From positions 1 to 54,424 of the forward strand of contig NZ_MSCI01000006.1 of the NCBI RefSeq assembly GCF_002954585.1: a DNA stretch of 54,424 nt, read 5' to 3'. Positions 50,031-54,424 of the stretch are shown piece by piece. The position numbers were made by a program, and so were the translations under genes. Source of the stretch: Vibrio chagasii (GTDB taxonomy: Bacteria > Pseudomonadota > Gammaproteobacteria > Enterobacterales > Vibrionaceae). The notes beneath the pieces are model-generated. The model saw only the letters and a program-made list of their open reading frames with translations. It was not told where the DNA came from and searched no databases. Numbering within the stretch: position 1 is the stretch's first letter; every line of letters starts with the position of its first letter.

Positions 50031-51866
50031 ATGAACAAATCCCTTTTAGCGGTTGCTGTAGCATCGCTGCTTTCACCTATCTCCAATTTACACGCCCAAC
50101 AAGCATCTGCCGATGAAACCATGGTGGTTACGGCGAACCGTTTTGAGCAAAGCACGGAAAGTGTTGTCGCTCAAGTTGAAGTAGTAACACGCCAAGATAT
50201 CGATCGAATCCAAGCTAAGTCTCTAACAGATGTGTTTAGACGATTGACGGGTATCCAGGTTTCACAAAATGGAGGTCGAGGTCAGCAGGCTTCGATCTTT
50301 GTTCGTGGTGCTAACTCTGATCAAGTTCTTGTTCTAATTGATGGCATTCGTTTTGCGCGAGCTGCAAAAGGTAGTGTCGATTTTAGCCAGTTACCAATTA
50401 CATTCGTTGATCGTGTCGAATATGTTCGAGGAGCTCGTGCCGCTATGTATGGCTCAGAAGCGATCGGCGGTGTTATCAATATTATTACCGTTGCAAACTC
50501 TGATAATGAAGAAACGGCGGTAAGTGCAGGCTTGGGAAGTCTAGATTACGAAGAGCTGAGCTTTGTTAGTGGTACCAAGGTTGGTGGAAATGGTCACTTA
50601 AACGTATCTGTTGGCTACGACTCCGATGAGGGATACAATGTTCATCCTATGCCGGGAATCAATGATGGTGACCGACATGGCTTTGAATCACGAAATGCTC
50701 TAATTGGTTATGTTCATAATTTTGATCAGCAATGGAGTGGTTTTGCTAACTTCCGCATGTTCGAGACTATCTCTCAATATGATGGTTCATATGTTGATTA
50801 TACAACGGGAGCACCTGTCCATTCTTACAAAGAGGCAGAAGTTCAGAACTCTACCTTTGCTGCTGGAGTAAAATATAGTGGCAGTAAGCTTAAGTCTGAT
50901 TTCCTCGTTAACTATCAGAATCAAGATAATTGGAACTACGAACAGTCTTTAGGCAAGAACTCAGCGTCAGCAACATCTGATGAGCTTGAACAGCTAAATG
51001 TTCAATGGGTGAATTCATACAAACTGACTTCGGCACTGACTCTTAGTGGCGGTGTAGATTGGCGTGATGAGGCTTATATTGTTAAGCCTTCGAATACTGA
51101 ATACGACAGAACGAATGTTGCGTACTTCGCTGCATTAAACGCAGATGCGGATAAAGTGTTCGGAGAGCTGAGTCTTCGTGTTGATGACAATGAGCAGTTC
51201 GGTACAGAAACGACTTACAACACAGGGCTAGGCTATCGTTATGCTGAGTGGCTTGTTGTAAAAGCAGCTTATGGTACATCCTTCAAAGCACCTAACTTGT
51301 ATCAACTATATAGCTACTACGGTAATGCACAGTTAGAAGCTGAAAAGGCAGATTCATTTGAGCTGACCTTTGGTGGCTTAATCAAGGATGTTGACTGGTC
51401 GATTACTGGCTACGACACAAATGTCGAAGACCTAATTGATTACAACTATGCGACAAGCAAGTACTACAATACCGATGGCGAAAGCCAACTGCGTGGTGTG
51501 GAAATGGTCGTTGGATTTGATACCAGCTTTATCAATCACCAAGTGAGCGCTAACTTCCAAGATCCAGAAAATCAATTTGGTGAGCAGCTGACACGCCGAG
51601 CTAAGAAGATTTACAAATATAATGCAGTGGCTAGTTTCGATGAAGTTGATGTTTCGTTAGGTTACCAATATGTAGGTGAACGACCTGACTTGTCTGAAGA
51701 GCTTGCGGCATATAGCTTGTTCGATGTTTCAGTTAACTACTATGCGAATGAAAACCTAACCTTAAATGGTCGAGTAGATAACTTAACAGACGAAGAGTAT
51801 GAAACTGCTGGTGGATACCCATCGCCAGAGCGTACATATTACGTGAATGCTACTTACCAATTCTAA
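50031..51866 (+). CDS. btuB: BtuB, TonB-dependent vitamin B12 outer-membrane receptor
   Basis: 611 residues. Signal peptide (about 1-23, ending NLHAQQ), TonB box DETMVVTANR (about 28-37), plug domain with VFRRLTGIQVSQNGG and RGANSDQVLVLIDGIR, then a 22-strand barrel ending in the aromatic YYVNATYQF. Takes up cobalamin. Controlled by the cobalamin riboswitch upstream. Followed by a terminator and then the DUF71 and murI genes. Confidence 0.96.
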   Translation: MNKSLLAVAVASLLSPISNLHAQQASADETMVVTANRFEQSTESVVAQVEVVTRQDIDRIQAKSLTDVFRRLTGIQVSQNGGRGQQASIFVRGANSDQVLVLIDGIRFARAAKGSVDFSQLPITFVDRVEYVRGARAAMYGSEAIGGVINIITVANSDNEETAVSAGLGSLDYEELSFVSGTKVGGNGHLNVSVGYDSDEGYNVHPMPGINDGDRHGFESRNALIGYVHNFDQQWSGFANFRMFETISQYDGSYVDYTTGAPVHSYKEAEVQNSTFAAGVKYSGSKLKSDFLVNYQNQDNWNYEQSLGKNSASATSDELEQLNVQWVNSYKLTSALTLSGGVDWRDEAYIVKPSNTEYDRTNVAYFAALNADADKVFGELSLRVDDNEQFGTETTYNTGLGYRYAEWLVVKAAYGTSFKAPNLYQLYSYYGNAQLEAEKADSFELTFGGLIKDVDWSITGYDTNVEDLIDYNYATSKYYNTDGESQLRGVEMVVGFDTSFINHQVSANFQDPENQFGEQLTRRAKKIYKYNAVASFDEVDVSLGYQYVGERPDLSEELAAYSLFDVSVNYYANENLTLNGRVDNLTDEEYETAGGYPSPERTYYVNATYQF

Positions 51867-51875
51867 TTAACACCT

Positions 51876-51897
51876 AAACCGCCTTCGGGCGGTTTTT
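51876..51897 (+). terminator. Terminator after btuB
   Basis: AAACCGCC-TTCG-GGCGGTTT followed by TTT: a very stable tetraloop hairpin, 9 bases after the btuB stop. Confidence 0.93.
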
Positions 51898-51914
51898 TCT
51901 TATTGGGCATATCA

Positions 51915-52580
51915 ATGAAAAAGAAAGTCGTCATAAGTTGGTCATCAGGTAAAGACTCAACCTTAACCCTAGAGCGTTTGCTTGAGAGTAATGGGTATGA
52001 AGTTGTTGCTCTTTATACTACCTATGTTGGAGATGAAGTCCCTTTCCAAGTCACTCCTATTGATGTGGTTGCCATGCAAGCGCAATTAATCGGTTTACCA
52101 CTTATCACCATCGAGCTTCCGGAAGTGTTCCCAAGCAACGAGGTTTACCAAAGTACAATTGTCTCGGAACTTAAAGATTCAGGTTTCTCGATTGATGCTG
52201 TCGCATTCGGCGATATGTTTTGCAATGGTATTGCCGACTACCGAAGAAGCTATATTGAACCCGCAGGCTGGGAGTGTGTGTTTCCTCTTATGGGGGAGAG
52301 CAGTCAGGCGCTAGCACAAGAGATAATAGATAGAGGTATCGAAACCTATCTCGTCACTGTCGACAGTAACGTATTAGATATTAGCTACTGTGGGCTGAAA
52401 TATACCGATGAGTTAGTAGAGAGCTTACCGAGCCATGTTGATCCGTGCGGTGAAGATGGAGAGTTCCATACCTTAGTGACCTCTGCGCCATGCTTTAAAG
52501 GAAAGCTTGATATAGAGCTCGAAGTAATAGAGCAAGGTGAACGTTTTGTACATCAACGTTATCGAGCTTGTATTGTATAG
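51915..52580 (+). CDS. DUF71/COG2102 PP-loop ATPase, probable B12 salvage
   Basis: 221 residues. The PP-loop SWSSGKDSTLTLERL (about 8-22) is a nucleotide alpha-hydrolase motif. The C-terminal VDPCGEDGEFHTLVTSAPCF is the family signature shared with eukaryotic diphthine-ammonia ligase. Bacteria lack diphthamide, and comparative genomics of this family (de Crecy-Lagard and co-workers) predicted a B12 salvage role for some bacterial members. Position right after the B12 receptor agrees. The frame is open to TTG 51903; ATG 51915 is chosen. A terminator separates it from btuB, so it may rely on readthrough or its own promoter. Confidence 0.8.
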   Translation: MKKKVVISWSSGKDSTLTLERLLESNGYEVVALYTTYVGDEVPFQVTPIDVVAMQAQLIGLPLITIELPEVFPSNEVYQSTIVSELKDSGFSIDAVAFGDMFCNGIADYRRSYIEPAGWECVFPLMGESSQALAQEIIDRGIETYLVTVDSNVLDISYCGLKYTDELVESLPSHVDPCGEDGEFHTLVTSAPCFKGKLDIELEVIEQGERFVHQRYRACIV

Positions 52581-52646
52581 CGTGAGGATTGGCGAAAACT
52601 AAGTGAAGGGGTATTATTGCTGCGAAACTACATATAGGTAATCGTT

Positions 52647-53447
52647 GTGTCGGATAGTCTGCAAAAAAACATATTGGTCTTTGATTCTGGGGTAGGTGGG
52701 TTATCTGTCTATAACGAGATAAGTCAGCTATTACCCAATCATAACTATATCTATGTATTCGACAACGAAGCTTACCCGTATGGCGAGCTCGATCAGCAGG
52801 TTCTCATTCGTCGGGTTCAGAGTATTGTAGCCAGTTTCGTGGCGAGTTATGCCATTGATATCGTCGTTATTGCATGTAACACCGCCAGTACGATTGTTCT
52901 CCCTACACTACGTGCTAATAATGTCATTCCAATCGTTGGGGTAGTCCCTGCGATCAAGCCGGCTTCCTTGTTAGCGAATAAAGCTTTGGGCCTTATTGCT
53001 ACTCCGGCAACCATCACCCGTGAATACACACATGAACTGATCAAGAACTTCTCTATTAATAAGAGGGTTGAACTTTTGGGCTCGACTCGGCTGGTGGATA
53101 TGGCCGAAGATAAGCTCAGAGGAGAGGCCATTAACTTAGAAGAGCTCAAGCAAATCCTTCAGCCGATGATTAATGTCATTGATGTTGCTGTTTTAGGCTG
53201 TACCCATTTCCCACTAATAAAGCCTGAGATTCAGCAAGTATTAGGCGAAAGCGTGGTATTGGTTGATTCGGGCAAAGCGATAGCTAAACGAGTTCAAGAT
53301 TTGTTGGGTTTAGAAAGTGGTCATGAAGAAGGGGGAGTGCGAGAGGTTTTTTGTAGTGCACTTCCCAATAAAGAAAGTGCACTAAATAGTATGTTGAAGC
53401 AGTTAGGGTTTAGTTCTGTTCAGATTCGTCCGCTTCAGGGTGCTTAG
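52647..53447 (+). CDS. murI: Glutamate racemase
   Basis: 266 residues. Produces D-glutamate for peptidoglycan. The two catalytic cysteines are C77 in IACNTAST and C185 in LGCTHFPL; FDSGVGGLSV at the N-terminus is typical. Starts with GTG at 52647. The end overlaps the convergent RRM gene by 38 bases. murI before an rRNA operon is the order found in E. coli. Confidence 0.96.
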   Translation: MSDSLQKNILVFDSGVGGLSVYNEISQLLPNHNYIYVFDNEAYPYGELDQQVLIRRVQSIVASFVASYAIDIVVIACNTASTIVLPTLRANNVIPIVGVVPAIKPASLLANKALGLIATPATITREYTHELIKNFSINKRVELLGSTRLVDMAEDKLRGEAINLEELKQILQPMINVIDVAVLGCTHFPLIKPEIQQVLGESVVLVDSGKAIAKRVQDLLGLESGHEEGGVREVFCSALPNKESALNSMLKQLGFSSVQIRPLQGA

Positions 53448-53862
53448 GATCATTTGCAACACGTACTTTTAAAGTGCGTTGCATGTAATCTTTGTCGTTA
53501 AGAGCAGAGATTGCATGATTCACATCATTACTTGCCATAACAACAAATCCAAAGCCTCTTCTTTTACCAGTACGCTTGTCTTTCATTAAGCGTACTGCAA
53601 ACACTTCACCATGTTCTGAGAATAATTCACGAACATGCGATTCGTTCGCCTTGTATGGAAGGTTACCCACATAAAGCGTTTTCGTTGAAGCTTTAGTTTC
53701 TGAATCTGATTTTGAGTCGGTGCTTGAAAAGTTAACAACAAAAGCGGAAGCCAAGACACCAAGGATAAAGGTAATTGCAGGCGATATATCTACCTGAGAG
53801 AAAACAATGCCGCCTAATACAGCCAGTGCGACAATTAACAACATCGATTTTTTTGAGTTCAT
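53410..53862 (-). CDS. Membrane-anchored RRM RNA-binding protein
   Basis: 150 residues. Two hydrophobic segments at the N-terminus (about 6-22 and 28-45) are followed by a linker rich in S, K and D, then one RRM domain (about 62-138) with RNP2 LYVGNL and RNP1 KRRGFGFVVM. Membrane-tethered RRM proteins are unusual; small soluble RRM proteins are commoner in bacteria. The target is unknown. Its last 12 codons overlap murI on the other strand; no terminator separates the two genes. Confidence 0.85.
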   Translation of the reverse strand: MNSKKSMLLIVALAVLGGIVFSQVDISPAITFILGVLASAFVVNFSSTDSKSDSETKASTKTLYVGNLPYKANESHVRELFSEHGEVFAVRLMKDKRTGKRRGFGFVVMASNDVNHAISALNDKDYMQRTLKVRVANDPKHPEADESEQN

Positions 53863-54053
53863 ATCGGAATACTACATATTAATAAACGAAATAGACGCAT
53901 CTACCATTAACAAAATAGACACATGAATCTTACGTTCATGCCTTGCAATTTTCCAATGTATTGCTGTGATACGTCTCAAATGTTTAGTTTTTATTCGAAA
54001 AATGCGGATCTGGTGGCTTTTTAGGCGAATAAAACTTTTATTTCAAAAAGCCC

Positions 54054-54081
54054 TTGTGCTCTAACTCAATCTCTCTATAAT
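54054..54081 (+). promoter_or_regulatory. rRNA operon promoter P1
   Basis: -35 TTGTGC (54054-54059), 16-base spacer, -10 TATAAT (54076-54081), then GCCGCC, a G/C-rich discriminator. An A/T-rich stretch (54029-54050) upstream resembles an UP element. All are hallmarks of the growth-regulated rRNA promoter P1. Confidence 0.8.
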
Positions 54082-54156
54082 GCCGCCTCACCGACACGGA
54101 GTGAGACGAAAGTCACACAGCAAAATCGGTCGAGAAAAAGAGTTTGAAAATAACCC

Positions 54157-54184
54157 TTGACTCTCAAAACGGTGCGAGTATAGT
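54157..54184 (+). promoter_or_regulatory. rRNA operon promoter P2
   Basis: -35 TTGACT (54157-54162), 16-base spacer, -10 TATAGT (54179-54184), about 100 bases after P1, the spacing usual for tandem rRNA promoters. Confidence 0.8.
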
Positions 54185-54192
54185 ACGCACCC

Positions 54193-54424
54193 CTAGCGAC
54201 TGAGATGCAAATCACAAAACGCTAGCGTTCTTTAACAATTTAAACCTATCAATCTGTGTGGGCACTCGTTGATGAATATCAAAAAATGAAACTTCGGTTT
54301 CAACTTGATTTCAATGAACTGAGTGACCAATTCGAATCGTAAGATTCGGCACAGTCAATTCACAGTCACTATTCGTAAGAATAGGGAATGTAATCAGTAT
54401 TCATTGAGTCGACAAAATCTTAAA
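54193..54424 (+). ncRNA. Leader of a 16S rRNA precursor with boxB/boxA
   Basis: A boxB-like hairpin CTAGCG (54193-54198) / CGCTAG (54220-54225) is followed by boxA GTTCTTTAACAATT (54227-54240), the rRNA antitermination site. The rest up to the window end is the leader; the last bases GTCGACAAAATCTTAAA resemble the sequence just ahead of the 16S gene, whose start is expected a few bases beyond the window. Confidence 0.85.

Noticed and set aside
1..54424. CRISPR arrays, insertion sequences, prophage, integron attC sites, tRNA genes
   Set aside because: None was recognised on reading; short repeats seen are terminators, operators or low-complexity sequence.

Overview
The window looks like an origin-proximal piece of the large chromosome (chromosome I) of a Vibrio. 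The protein sequences are Vibrio/gammaproteobacterial throughout, the base composition is moderate, and gene blocks match the E. coli and Vibrio core: hemCDXY/cyaA, lysA-dapF-xerC-yigB, yigL/pldB/rhtB, rsmD/ftsYEX-rpoH, glpEG/ubiCA/plsB/dgkA/lexA, sthA/fabR/yijD, trmA/btuB/murI. The species is not resolved; a marine (Splendidus/Harveyi-type) Vibrio is my guess. The right end stops at the leader of a ribosomal RNA operon, a few bases before the expected 16S gene (the btuB-murI-rrn order is as in E. coli). The left end begins just before a strong terminator in gene-free DNA. The odd length and the right edge suggest a whole contig broken at rRNA operons (inference).

Layout. 1-800: gene-free DNA with a terminator at each end. 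0.8-8.1 kb: heme operon hemC-hemD-hemX-hemY (minus), divergent from cyaA, then cyaY. 8.2-12.8 kb: lptM-lysA-dapF-DUF484-xerC-yigB, a co-directional diaminopimelate/lysine and chromosome-dimer-resolution cluster. 13-15.5 kb: a FIST-GGDEF-EAL signalling protein, followed by a perfect parS centromere site at 15515-15530. 15.6-22.3 kb: a DTW-domain tRNA modification enzyme, a composite NlpE-like lipoprotein, an EVE protein, yigL, pldB, rhtB and an EAL-HDOD protein. 22.4-25.6 kb: an arsenate-resistance cassette (arsR, arsenate-type GAPDH, a small CX5R phosphatase, arsJ), which detoxifies arsenate as exported 1-arseno-3-phosphoglycerate. 25.7-31.4 kb: an acyltransferase, yhhM, a small DUF4145-like membrane protein, a 26-residue membrane peptide gene, a G/T-rich gene desert, yhhN, yecH, yhgN, yhhL, rsmD. 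31.6-35.6 kb: ftsY-ftsE-ftsX-rpoH. 35.63-35.93 kb: an intergenic cluster of DnaA boxes and GATC sites. 36-45.5 kb: glpE-glpG, an orphan FliL-like protein, ubiC-ubiA, plsB, dgkA, lexA with two SOS boxes, a Fur-box-preceded methyltransferase, and a DinF-type MATE transporter. 45.7-53.9 kb: sthA, fabR-yijD, trmA, a cobalamin riboswitch with btuB, a DUF71 PP-loop gene probably linked to B12, murI, and a membrane-anchored RRM protein. 54.05-54.42 kb: rRNA promoters P1/P2 and the boxB/boxA antitermination leader.

Most of the window is ordinary housekeeping DNA. The parts most worth a second look are the DnaA-box/GATC cluster between rpoH and glpE, the parS site, the unassigned phosphatase and internal terminator of the arsenate cassette, the tiny membrane peptide beside a G/T-rich desert, the iron-controlled methyltransferase lying between lexA and dinF, and the membrane-tethered RNA-binding protein overlapping murI. 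No CRISPR array, insertion sequence, prophage, integron, tRNA gene or defence island was recognised.
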